Below, one piece after another: positions 36,277-44,756 of a DNA stretch of 64,000 nt. The first letter of the stretch is position 1, and the number at the start of each line of letters is the position of its first letter. The translations under genes and the position numbers were made by a program. The notes under the pieces are model-generated. The model saw only the letters and a list, made by a program, of their open reading frames with translations. It did no database searches and was not told where the DNA came from. The stretch is taken from positions 354,421 through 418,420 of the forward strand of contig JBDVJO010000010.1 in the NCBI GenBank assembly GCA_039939375.1, in the 5' to 3' direction. The stretch comes from Paracrocinitomix sp039939375. GTDB taxonomy: Bacteria; Bacteroidota; Bacteroidia; Flavobacteriales_D; Crocinitomicaceae.

Positions 36277-38223
36277 GTGATTCAACTCAGATCAATATTG
36301 ATTTTAATAAATCTCTGTTTACTGGCTGGAACCACATTGTCTCAAATTGAAGCTGGCCCGTCTTTTAATTCAGAGAACCAAGAAGATCAAATAAGAAATT
36401 ATTTGGAAACTTCTGAGTCTTTGAGAGATGATGATAACCCAGACAGTGCATTACAGCTACTCTACAATGCCGAATTGTTGGCAGAAGGATTACAGGACAA
36501 AGTACTTCTTGCTGAAGTCAAATATCAAATTGGCTACAGCTTAGGAAAGCAAAGTAAACATCAAGATGCCATTCATTTCTTTAGTCAAGCAATTCCCTTA
36601 TACACTGAACTGAAGGACACCATTGGATTAGCTTCAACCTATAACCGATTAGGGGTTTCTTATAAGTACATTTCAGTTTTCTCAAAAGCTATTAACTGTT
36701 TAAACCTATCTTATAAATACTTCATTATGGCTGGTGACAGTTTGGGACAAGGCAGTACAAAGCTGAATTTAGGTAATGTTTTCAAAAATATCGGCAATTC
36801 AGAAATGGCTAAAAAAAACTACCGAGAAGCAATATTCATTTATACGCAACAAAATGATAGTAATGCCATTGCCAGCTGCTATAACAATTTAGGCAATGTC
36901 TTTAAAAACGAAGATCAATTTGACTCTTCTTTTTACTATATGTATAAAACGCTTGAAATTAGGAGAAAAACAAAGCATAAACCAGGTTTGAGCTTTATCT
37001 ATCATAATATAGCCAACCTCTTCTTAAGAGTGAATGACCCTGCCAATGCTAAATTATATATCGATTCATCTTTTCAAATTAAATCCGAAAGAAACGATCT
37101 GTATGGTATTTGCACAGATTATGAAGTCAATGCAAGAATTTCTGCCGCTAATAAAAACTGGAATGAAGCTATTGAATATGGAGAGAAAGCGCTGGATTTA
37201 GCCAGGCCTTTTAACGATTTGGATATGAATATGGAGATTTTATCTAATCTGGCATTTGCTTGCAACCAATTAAAACAATATGAAAAATCATCTAATTATT
37301 TCATTGAATACATAGATGCACAAGAAACCGTAAAAGCACTCAATGGCAGTAATCAAGTTGAGTTCGCTTTAATAGAATACGAAATGGTGGCAGACAGCAT
37401 TCAACAACGACAAATGCAACTTCAAAAAGAACTTCAAGATGCAGAAAATGAAAATGAAAAATTATCAAATGAAGTCTTTAAACGGAATTTTTATCTAATT
37501 CTGGCGGCACTGCTTATCACCATAGCTATCATTACCTTCATCTATTTGGCAAACCGCAAGCGTTTACGAAAAAGTAGAATTGAAAAAGAAACACTTGAAA
37601 AAACATCTGTACCGAAAGAAGAACGTGAAGTTTTATTGAAAGAAGTGCATCACCGCGTTAAGAATAATTTTCAAATTATCAATAGCCTCATTAGAATTCA
37701 ATCAGAATACATTACACCAAGTAATTATGTTCAAAAGCTGAGAGAGTTAGAAAATCGAATTAGATCTATGTCACTAATTCATGAAAAGCTTTACAAAACA
37801 GAGAGTCTTTCTAAATTAAAAGTAAAGGAATATTTTGTAGACCTAATCAGCAATGTTCAAGATTCATACGAACAGTCTGATCATATTGAAATAACTCAAC
37901 ATATTGACTCTGCCGAATTTGGTATTGACTCATTAATTCCACTAGGCTTGATAGTTAATGAAACCATCTCTAACTCATTAAAGCACGCTTTCGAAGGCAA
38001 AGATGGAGGTGAAATTAATATCTCCTTAAACAACACAGACGAAAAAACAATTCTCACAATTAAAGATAACGGTATAGGCGCTGACATGACATTGAGTGAG
38101 CTAAAAGAAGAGTCGCTAGGAATGGAACTTATCTACGACTTAACTGATCAATTAGATGGTAAAATCACCCTTTCTACAGAGCGTGGATTTGAATACAGAT
38201 TTATTTTTCCAAGACTAAAATAG
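36277..38223 (+). CDS. TPR-containing sensor histidine kinase (HisKA_2 type)
   Basis: A 648-residue sensor kinase starting with GTG. A signal peptide (SILILINLCLLAGTTLSQ) is followed by about six tetratricopeptide repeats in the periplasm (residues about 45-340, e.g. YNRLGVSYKYISVFSKAIN, YNNLGNVFKNEDQFDSSF). A coiled segment and a transmembrane helix come next (about 406-428, LILAALLITIAIITFIYL). The kinase has the HisKA_2 box EVHHRVKNNFQIINSLIRI with the phospho-acceptor His, and a HATPase with NETISNSLKHAFEG and DNGIGAD. The cognate response regulator is not adjacent, so it is an orphan in this window. The signal is probably protein- or peptide-borne, given the TPRs. Confidence 0.92.
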   Translation: MIQLRSILILINLCLLAGTTLSQIEAGPSFNSENQEDQIRNYLETSESLRDDDNPDSALQLLYNAELLAEGLQDKVLLAEVKYQIGYSLGKQSKHQDAIHFFSQAIPLYTELKDTIGLASTYNRLGVSYKYISVFSKAINCLNLSYKYFIMAGDSLGQGSTKLNLGNVFKNIGNSEMAKKNYREAIFIYTQQNDSNAIASCYNNLGNVFKNEDQFDSSFYYMYKTLEIRRKTKHKPGLSFIYHNIANLFLRVNDPANAKLYIDSSFQIKSERNDLYGICTDYEVNARISAANKNWNEAIEYGEKALDLARPFNDLDMNMEILSNLAFACNQLKQYEKSSNYFIEYIDAQETVKALNGSNQVEFALIEYEMVADSIQQRQMQLQKELQDAENENEKLSNEVFKRNFYLILAALLITIAIITFIYLANRKRLRKSRIEKETLEKTSVPKEEREVLLKEVHHRVKNNFQIINSLIRIQSEYITPSNYVQKLRELENRIRSMSLIHEKLYKTESLSKLKVKEYFVDLISNVQDSYEQSDHIEITQHIDSAEFGIDSLIPLGLIVNETISNSLKHAFEGKDGGEINISLNNTDEKTILTIKDNGIGADMTLSELKEESLGMELIYDLTDQLDGKITLSTERGFEYRFIFPRLK

Positions 38224-38243
38224 TCTAGGGAATTTATTCTGTT

Positions 38244-38251
38244 TATTTTTG
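38244..38251 (+). promoter_or_regulatory. Candidate -7 box for the aminotransferase gene
   Basis: TATTTTTG matches TAnnTTTG and lies 16 bp before the ATG at 38267, implying a very short leader. No -33 match was found. Confidence 0.3.
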
Positions 38252-38266
38252 TCCAAAACACATTCT

Positions 38267-39502
38267 ATGCCTACTATATCTGCTAAAGGAATTAACATGC
38301 CTCAGTCGCCAATTAGAAAGTTGGTACCATTCGCTGAAAAAGCTGAAGCACAGGGAAAAAGAGTCCTTTATTTAAATATTGGTCAGCCTGATATTCGTAC
38401 TCCTGAAGTTGCTATTGATGCGCTTAAAGTAATGGATAGAAAAACCATTGAATATAGCCATTCTGCTGGAGGAGCAAACTATAGAAAAGGCTTGGCAAAA
38501 TATTACCAATCTGTAGGTATAGATGTATCGGATCAAGAAATAATGGTCACAACAGGTGGATCAGAAGCTTTGATTATCAGCTTCTTAAGTTGTTTAAATC
38601 CGGGAGATGAGTTAATCATTCCAGAGCCGTTTTATGCTAATTATAATGCTTTTGCGAAGATATCTGGAGTTAATATTGTACCTGTTACTGCTAAAATTGA
38701 AAATGGATTTGCACTTCCTCCCATTGAGGATTTTGAGCAAATGATCACTGAGAAGACCAAGGGTATTGTTATCTGCAACCCCGGAAACCCAACCGGATAT
38801 CTTTATACAAAAGCTGAACTAGACCGCTTAAAAGAAATCGTTTTAAAACATGATTTATATTTATTTGCGGATGAAGTGTACAGAGAATTCTGCTATGACG
38901 GCGCTCAACCTATTTCAGTAATGAACCTTGAAGGTATTGAGCAAAACGTCATTTTGATTGACTCGGTTTCAAAAAGATACTCAATGTGTGGAGCTCGAAT
39001 TGGAGCTTTAATTACTCGAAATAAAGATGTATTTAATACTGCAATGAAGTTTGCTCAAGCCAGACTTTCTCCTCCTACTTTAGGACAGATTGCAAGTGAG
39101 GGAGCTTTAAAAACACCTCAGTCTTATTTTGATGAAGTAATTTCAACTTATGTAGAGCGTAGAAACACCATGGTAAATGGCCTAAACAACATTGAAGGCG
39201 TTTTCTGCCCTATGCCAAAAGGTGCGTTTTACTGCGTTGCTAAATTTCCTGTTGATAGCACTGAGAAATTTTGCCAATGGTTATTAGAAGAATTTGAATT
39301 CGAAGGACATACGGTAATGATGGCTCCGCTAGCTGGTTTTTACGCTGGTGATGACCTAGGTTTACAAGAAGCAAGAATTGCTTATGTACTTGAAAAAGAA
39401 TCTTTAGAAATTGCGGTAAAATGCATCACTGAAGCTTTAAAAGTATACCCGGGAACTATAAAAACTGAACAACAGGCTGATACACAATCTGCATCTGTTT
39501 AA
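38267..39502 (+). CDS. Class I/II PLP-dependent aminotransferase
   Basis: About 411 residues from the ATG at 38267; an in-frame TTG 18 bp upstream is less likely because the family begins near SAKGINMPQSPIRKL. It is a fold-type I enzyme: ATP-independent amino-group transfer with pyridoxal phosphate. Seen: YLNIGQPDIRTP, TTGGSEALIISF, ICNPGNPTGYLYT (substrate carboxylate and PLP contacts), FADEVYREFCYDG and the Schiff-base lysine in DSVSKRYSMCGARIG. It is aspartate-aminotransferase-like in overall shape; the amino donor is not determinable. Its neighbours are a kinase and an Omp85-like protein, so context gives no pathway. Confidence 0.9.
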   Translation: MPTISAKGINMPQSPIRKLVPFAEKAEAQGKRVLYLNIGQPDIRTPEVAIDALKVMDRKTIEYSHSAGGANYRKGLAKYYQSVGIDVSDQEIMVTTGGSEALIISFLSCLNPGDELIIPEPFYANYNAFAKISGVNIVPVTAKIENGFALPPIEDFEQMITEKTKGIVICNPGNPTGYLYTKAELDRLKEIVLKHDLYLFADEVYREFCYDGAQPISVMNLEGIEQNVILIDSVSKRYSMCGARIGALITRNKDVFNTAMKFAQARLSPPTLGQIASEGALKTPQSYFDEVISTYVERRNTMVNGLNNIEGVFCPMPKGAFYCVAKFPVDSTEKFCQWLLEEFEFEGHTVMMAPLAGFYAGDDLGLQEARIAYVLEKESLEIAVKCITEALKVYPGTIKTEQQADTQSASV

Positions 39503-39546
39503 AGACAAGTCCAATTTTCAAACTAATTTTACGTTATAGTTTGAAA

Positions 39547-41172
39547 ATGATGCGAATTGCTACTTCCATATTTTTTCTTTGGAGTTTTATGACTTATGGT
39601 CAAGAAAATTCTGTACTCTATTATCACATAGATAAAACCAGTATTAAATACAAAGTAGTCAAGGATTCTACCGCTAACTTTCAGAAATATACGAACAAGG
39701 CGTTCACTGAGTTTTGTTTTGCAGGATATGTAGGAATAAAAGCTACAGACACTGTCTACAAGAATAATGGCACACACTATTATTACAGCTTTGAGGAGCA
39801 ATTTGAAAAAATCATTTCTCAAAATATAGATGAGCCCGCGCGAAAAAGTAAACGGTCTAAATCTTACCAAAACTTATCGACAGTTCTAAATCAAAAGTTA
39901 ACGAGTCTTGAAAATTCAGGTTTTCCGTTTGCAGCCATTAAAATCGTAAATTCCGAAGAATCAGAGAATACCTTAACCCTAGATTATAAAATAGATTCTG
40001 GACAGTTTTTTATCATTGACCAAATCAATATTAAATCATCTAAAAAATTTCACGAAAAAACAATTTTAAATCTGATTGGTCTGCAAACGGGCGACACTTA
40101 TAATGAGAATGAAATTAAAAACATCAAAGATCTGCTTTCTGCCAGTAAACTTTATGCGCTAAACCGACCAGTACAAGTACTTTTTAAGGCAAACGGTAAA
40201 GCTGACATCTACATTTATATCGATAAACAAAAATCAAGTTCAGCAGATGGTTATATAGGTTTTCAACAAGATCCTCAAACAAGCAGACTTACTTTAAACG
40301 GATATTTAAATCTGCAATTGAACAATTCATTTAATCGAGCAGAAATAATTGAAATGCATTGGAAATCAAATCCAGATAAAACTCAAGACTTCTATTCAAA
40401 ATTAGAATACCCCTTCATTTTAAACACACCTTTAGGAGTTGGAGCGAAGCTCGCGTTAAGAAAACAAGACTCCACATTTTTGAGGTCTGACATCTTTTTA
40501 AACTTAAGCTATAACCACCCTATTGCCAAGTTTTCAGTATTTGACCAAATTGAATCTTCTTCCACATTAAGAGAATCTGCTCCTTCTGAATTCAGAAATT
40601 ATTCAAAAAACACATTAGGCGCATCCCTCCTATTGCGTCTTCCAAACCTAGCCTTTGCGCCATTTTATCATCCGCAAATATTTTTACTCGGAGGATTTTA
40701 TAGCTATCGAAACGATACGATTGACGATAACAAGCAAAAGATTTCTAATGCCAAATATGAAATTGGGTATTCTCATAAAATTGACTTTTTAAAATACTTC
40801 CACCTCAATAACAGTATAACCTATCAAGGACTGACTTCAAATATTGCCTTATCCAGAAATGAAATGATTTATTTTGGTGGATTACAATCGGCTAGAGGAT
40901 TTTATGAACTTGAATTATTCGGTAATGAAACCGTGATTATTAGAAATGAAATAGAATTTAAACCTGTGGATTTGCTTTCTATGTTTCTGTTATATGATTA
41001 TTCAAAATTTGATTACAACGGACGTCACCAAACAAATTCTGTTGGTTTTGGATTTGGATTAAATACGAAAGGAACGGTCTTGCAAATTATTGTTGCAAAT
41101 GGTGTTTTAGATCAAAATTCCCTCGATTTCTCGAACACAAAGATTCATTTAGGGTTTAAATCAACTTTTTAA
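39547..41172 (+). CDS. Omp85/BamA-TamA-like outer-membrane protein
   Basis: About 541 residues with an N-terminal signal (RIATSIFFLWSFMTYGQ). The start is one of ATG 39547, ATG 39550 or TTG 39541. Residues about 110-235 contain at least one POTRA-like module (SLENSGFPFAAIKIV, then FFIIDQINIKSSKKFHEKTILNLIGLQTGDTYNENEI). The remainder is a beta-barrel with GGLQSARGFYELE near residue 450, equivalent to the conserved (V/I)RG(F/Y) motif of the barrel lumen loop. Family members fold or secrete outer-membrane proteins or lipids. It is shorter than BamA (about 800 residues), so it is TamA-like or a smaller paralogue. It precedes a T9SS subtilase by 66 bp, with no evident link. Confidence 0.8.
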   Translation: MMRIATSIFFLWSFMTYGQENSVLYYHIDKTSIKYKVVKDSTANFQKYTNKAFTEFCFAGYVGIKATDTVYKNNGTHYYYSFEEQFEKIISQNIDEPARKSKRSKSYQNLSTVLNQKLTSLENSGFPFAAIKIVNSEESENTLTLDYKIDSGQFFIIDQINIKSSKKFHEKTILNLIGLQTGDTYNENEIKNIKDLLSASKLYALNRPVQVLFKANGKADIYIYIDKQKSSSADGYIGFQQDPQTSRLTLNGYLNLQLNNSFNRAEIIEMHWKSNPDKTQDFYSKLEYPFILNTPLGVGAKLALRKQDSTFLRSDIFLNLSYNHPIAKFSVFDQIESSSTLRESAPSEFRNYSKNTLGASLLLRLPNLAFAPFYHPQIFLLGGFYSYRNDTIDDNKQKISNAKYEIGYSHKIDFLKYFHLNNSITYQGLTSNIALSRNEMIYFGGLQSARGFYELELFGNETVIIRNEIEFKPVDLLSMFLLYDYSKFDYNGRHQTNSVGFGFGLNTKGTVLQIIVANGVLDQNSLDFSNTKIHLGFKSTF

Positions 41173-41238
41173 ATCAATCAAACTTGCCTTTCAGTAAGTA
41201 TTTGCGTCAATCTTTTAAAGAATCATTAATTTTAGACC

Positions 41239-43863
41239 ATGATTAAACAGCTCTCTCTTTCTACATTGGTATTATTTGCCTTGATTTTCTGTTGCACATC
41301 AAACGGATACTCCCAAGATTCTGACTTTGAAAAAGGTCAAATCATTGTTCAATTAAAGTCGGGATACCTGGGAATTGATTTCGCGAGAAAATTTGAATCA
41401 GAGACTAATACAGCGGTTAAGGAAGTCAAGACACTAAGCCAAACCGCAAATATTTATGAATTAACTTTCCAAAATGAAAACGTTGATCTGAAAGCGGCTA
41501 TTAGCAAAGCTTACGGATTTAGTAGCGTTATTCATGCACAAACCAATCATTTCATAACTTCAAGAGAAACAATTCCTACAGACACGCTTTTCGCACAACA
41601 ATGGTTCCATAAAAACACAGGACAAACTGGCGGAGCAAGTGATGCAGACATTGATACACCTGACGCTTGGGATATCACCACAGGGGGGTTAACAACACAT
41701 GATGACACCATAGTTGTTTGTATTATTGAAGGTTCTGGTGTAGATATTTCACATGTAGATTTGGTTGATAATATTTGGAAAAATCATGCTGAAATTCCAG
41801 ATGATGGTTTAGACAATGATAATAACGGATATGTTGATGATTATTTCGGATGGAACGTCTCAACCTTAGATGATGGTGTGGGTTCTGGATCTCACGGAAC
41901 TAGAGTTGCAGGTATGGTTGGAGCAAAAGGTGATAACGTAACTGGTGTTACCGGTGTCAATTGGGACGTTAAAATGATGATTGTAAAAGGGCAAGTGGCT
42001 TCAAACGAATCAAGCGTCATTGCCGCCTATGATTACCCCTTAACTATGCGTAAAAAATACAATGAATCATTTGGTCAAGAGGGTGCCTTTGTTGTTGTAA
42101 CAAATGCTTCGTGGGGAATCGATAATGGTGATCCAGCTAATGCTCCAATCTGGTGCGCTATGTACGATACCTTAGGTGCTTACGGAATCTTAAACGTAGC
42201 GGCGACTACCAACAACAACATGAATATTGATATAAACGGAGATTTACCAACCGCTTGCCCATCAGAATACTTGATTGGTGTTACTATGACTAATAGCCAA
42301 GATATCAGAGCCGGATCTGGTTATGGACCTACGCATGTAGACTTGGCTGCACCTGGCAGCAGTGTTCACCTTCCAATTCCTGGAGGATTTTACACAACTA
42401 CAAGCGGAACTTCTTTTGCATCACCTTGCGTTGCAGGGGCAATTGCTTTAGCCTACTCTGCCCCATGTACTGAGTTTATTTCTTATGCAAAATATGATCC
42501 TGCGGCTGCAGCGCTGCAAATGAGAGATTATATTTTAAACGGTGTTGACGTTATTAGTGTTTTGGATGGTGAAGTTGGAACTTCTGGTAGATTAAATGTA
42601 AAAAACACAATTGATGATATGATTACCAATTGTAACGTCTCTGCCTGTGCATCACCTTATAACGTTCACATTGAAAACTTAATAGACACAGCCGGCACGC
42701 TTTATTGGGCTGGTTTTTCTAACGATTATTTGATCTATATTAAAGAAGGAAATAGTCCATGGCTTGAAATTCCATTATCGAATCAAGACAGCCTGCATTT
42801 CGACACACTTGTAGCCTGTACTAACTATTCTGTTCAAATTAAAGGAATCTGCGGCACTGACACCTCTGATTTTTCATTTTTAGTGGATTTTAAAACGGAC
42901 GGATGTTGCGATAGCCCATATTTGAACATGACCTACAATGCTATTGATACCATTCAAATAGCTTGGGCTGATGTACTCTACGGTACTGAATATGATATCC
43001 GATACAGAAAAGAAGGTGACCTAGCTTGGATTGCTACTTATACCGATACCGTTTCGCCTATTTATTTTACAGGACTTGACACTTGCACCAATTATGAATT
43101 TCAAATCAAAACACTGTGCACAGATTCTACACAAGGCTTCAGCAATTCAACAATTTATTCAACCAAAGGATGCGGAGCTTGCTATGAAGAAGACTATTGC
43201 GCCGTTGCCGGCGGGAATACCAATTCAGAATGGATTGAAAAAGTAGTGATCAATGGATACACCAGTCAAACAGGCTCAAACAATGGATGGTACCAATCGG
43301 AAGAAATTTTAGTTGGCTTCATCCCTGGTCAAACTTATCAAGCTGTTATTGAACCAGGATATTCTAATTTTGAATTTACAGAGCGAATCTCACTTTGGAT
43401 TGATTTAGACCATAATGGCGTATTTGATGCTTCTGACAAGTTAATTGATGATGTATCTACCAACTCACAAGTAGAAGAATACATTACCATTCCATTAAGT
43501 TCAACCTTAGGGGTAACAAAAATGAGAATTGGAATGAGTGCCTTATCTAACCCACCTACCTGCCCTACTTCTAGTTTCTTTGGTGAGTATGAAGACTATT
43601 GCATTTATATTGGGTCTGATGCGAGCATTGAAAACAGCACTATTGATATTTCAATATATCCTAACCCAACATCTACCCAATTCACGATACAATCAAACTA
43701 TAACATCAATAAAATTTCAGCTATTTCGTTAGATGGTAAAATCGCTTATCAAATAGGTCCAATGCAAAGCATTGTGGATGTTTCAGAATGGAAAGCAGGA
43801 ATCTACATCCTATCTTTTGAAACAGATTTAGGAATTGTTCACCACAAAATGATTGTCCAGTAA
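41239..43863 (+). CDS. S8 subtilase-like secreted protein with GEVED and T9SS sorting domains
   Basis: An 874-residue secreted protein. Signal peptide, residues 1-25; a propeptide-like region, about 30-110; an S8 domain, about 120-465. Of the triad, His219 (GSGSHGTRVAG) and Ser392 (TSGTSFASP) and oxyanion Asn289 (TNASWG) are present. The Asp position is unusual: the expected D-[ST]-G is replaced by IIEGSGVD, with Glu164 one residue early and Gly165 at the aligned Asp. Two fibronectin-III-like modules (about 470-640), a GEVED domain (about 645-795, ending GEYEDYCIYIG) and a T9SS sorting domain (from about 800, ISIYPNPTSTQF) follow. It is probably a surface protein; activity is uncertain because of the Asp change. 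The stop overlaps the next start. Confidence 0.88.
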   Translation: MIKQLSLSTLVLFALIFCCTSNGYSQDSDFEKGQIIVQLKSGYLGIDFARKFESETNTAVKEVKTLSQTANIYELTFQNENVDLKAAISKAYGFSSVIHAQTNHFITSRETIPTDTLFAQQWFHKNTGQTGGASDADIDTPDAWDITTGGLTTHDDTIVVCIIEGSGVDISHVDLVDNIWKNHAEIPDDGLDNDNNGYVDDYFGWNVSTLDDGVGSGSHGTRVAGMVGAKGDNVTGVTGVNWDVKMMIVKGQVASNESSVIAAYDYPLTMRKKYNESFGQEGAFVVVTNASWGIDNGDPANAPIWCAMYDTLGAYGILNVAATTNNNMNIDINGDLPTACPSEYLIGVTMTNSQDIRAGSGYGPTHVDLAAPGSSVHLPIPGGFYTTTSGTSFASPCVAGAIALAYSAPCTEFISYAKYDPAAAALQMRDYILNGVDVISVLDGEVGTSGRLNVKNTIDDMITNCNVSACASPYNVHIENLIDTAGTLYWAGFSNDYLIYIKEGNSPWLEIPLSNQDSLHFDTLVACTNYSVQIKGICGTDTSDFSFLVDFKTDGCCDSPYLNMTYNAIDTIQIAWADVLYGTEYDIRYRKEGDLAWIATYTDTVSPIYFTGLDTCTNYEFQIKTLCTDSTQGFSNSTIYSTKGCGACYEEDYCAVAGGNTNSEWIEKVVINGYTSQTGSNNGWYQSEEILVGFIPGQTYQAVIEPGYSNFEFTERISLWIDLDHNGVFDASDKLIDDVSTNSQVEEYITIPLSSTLGVTKMRIGMSALSNPPTCPTSSFFGEYEDYCIYIGSDASIENSTIDISIYPNPTSTQFTIQSNYNINKISAISLDGKIAYQIGPMQSIVDVSEWKAGIYILSFETDLGIVHHKMIVQ

Positions 43864-44045
43864 TGTCAGGATTCTCAAAAATCAATGATCTAGAGGAAGA
43901 CGAATACTATAAAACGCCTGAAGGATACATTGTATTCACTGAAAAATATCACCTCAAAAGAGGATATTGCTGCAAGAGCGGTTGTAAACACTGTCCTTAT
44001 GGTTATGATAAAAAAACAGGACAAATAAAACCTAAGTACAAGTAG
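43863..44045 (+). CDS. DUF5522 cysteine-rich small protein
   Basis: A 60-residue protein that starts inside the stop codon of the subtilase gene (TAATG). It matches the small Bacteroidota family DUF5522: EDEYYKTPEGYIVFTEKYH, then the cysteine motif RGYCCKSGCKHCPYG, which looks like a tight metal (zinc or Fe-S) site with four cysteines. No function is known to me. It has no signal peptide, so it is cytosolic despite coupling to a secreted protein. Confidence 0.82.
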   Translation: MSGFSKINDLEEDEYYKTPEGYIVFTEKYHLKRGYCCKSGCKHCPYGYDKKTGQIKPKYK

Positions 44046-44050
44046 AACTG

Positions 44051-44058
44051 TAACTTTG
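44051..44058 (+). promoter_or_regulatory. Candidate -7 box for the TsaC/YciO gene
   Basis: TAACTTTG matches TAnnTTTG and lies 17 bp before the TTG start at 44075, implying a short leader. No -33 match was found. Confidence 0.35.
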
Positions 44059-44074
44059 CATCAAAATTATTGCA

Positions 44075-44689
44075 TTGTTTGTAGAAGTTAATTTATCAAG
44101 TCCAGACGACCGAATTATTGCGGATATCGTCAAAGTCCTAAACAAAGGTGGTGTTATCATATACCCTACTGATACTGTTTACGCCTTAGGCTGCAGTTTA
44201 ATGCATAAAAGGGCCATTGAGAGTTTAGCAAAGCTGAAAAACTTAAAACTCAAAAAAGCCAATTTTGCATTGATATGTTACGACTTAAGCACACTTTCTG
44301 AATACACTAAATACATTGATCGTCCTACCTACAAAATATTAAACAAAAACCTACCCGGACCTTTCACTTTCATACTTCCCGCAAGTACTCGAATACCAAA
44401 GCTGTTTGATTCTAATAAAAAAACAGTGGGAATTAGAATTCCAGACAGTGATTTAGTAAGAAGAATCGTTTTAGAACTTGGACACCCATTGGTAACTACA
44501 TCTATTCATGATGATGATGAAATATTAGAGTATTCAACTGACCCCTACGCTATTCAAGAAAAATGGGAAAATAAAGTAGACATGATTGTAGATGGTGGAT
44601 ACGGAAAAAATGAACCTTCCACGGTAGTTGATTGCTCTGAAGGTGATGTAGAAATCATCAGACAGGGAATTGGAGAATTGCTTTATTAA
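44075..44689 (+). CDS. YrdC/Sua5/YciO-family protein (L-threonylcarbamoyladenylate synthase-like)
   Basis: A 204-residue single YrdC-domain protein starting at TTG. It has VIIYPTDTVYALGCSLMHKRAIE, the nucleotide-binding start, then LPGPFTFILPAS and GIRIPDSDLVRRIV, and ends near DCSEGDVEIIRQGIG. Family members (TsaC/Sua5) make threonylcarbamoyl-AMP for tRNA t6A37; YciO paralogues of this size have weaker or different activity. The KLKNLKLKKANFALIC stretch replaces the usual KGRP-type motif with KKAN, which favours the YciO group. The gene lacks the extra Sua5 domain. No other t6A genes are close. Confidence 0.85.
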   Translation: MFVEVNLSSPDDRIIADIVKVLNKGGVIIYPTDTVYALGCSLMHKRAIESLAKLKNLKLKKANFALICYDLSTLSEYTKYIDRPTYKILNKNLPGPFTFILPASTRIPKLFDSNKKTVGIRIPDSDLVRRIVLELGHPLVTTSIHDDDEILEYSTDPYAIQEKWENKVDMIVDGGYGKNEPSTVVDCSEGDVEIIRQGIGELLY

Positions 44690-44756
44690 CAAAGCCCTTT
44701 TATAACTTCTCTACCTTGAATAACTATCGACTTCTATTCCTGCTTATTTTTAAGCC

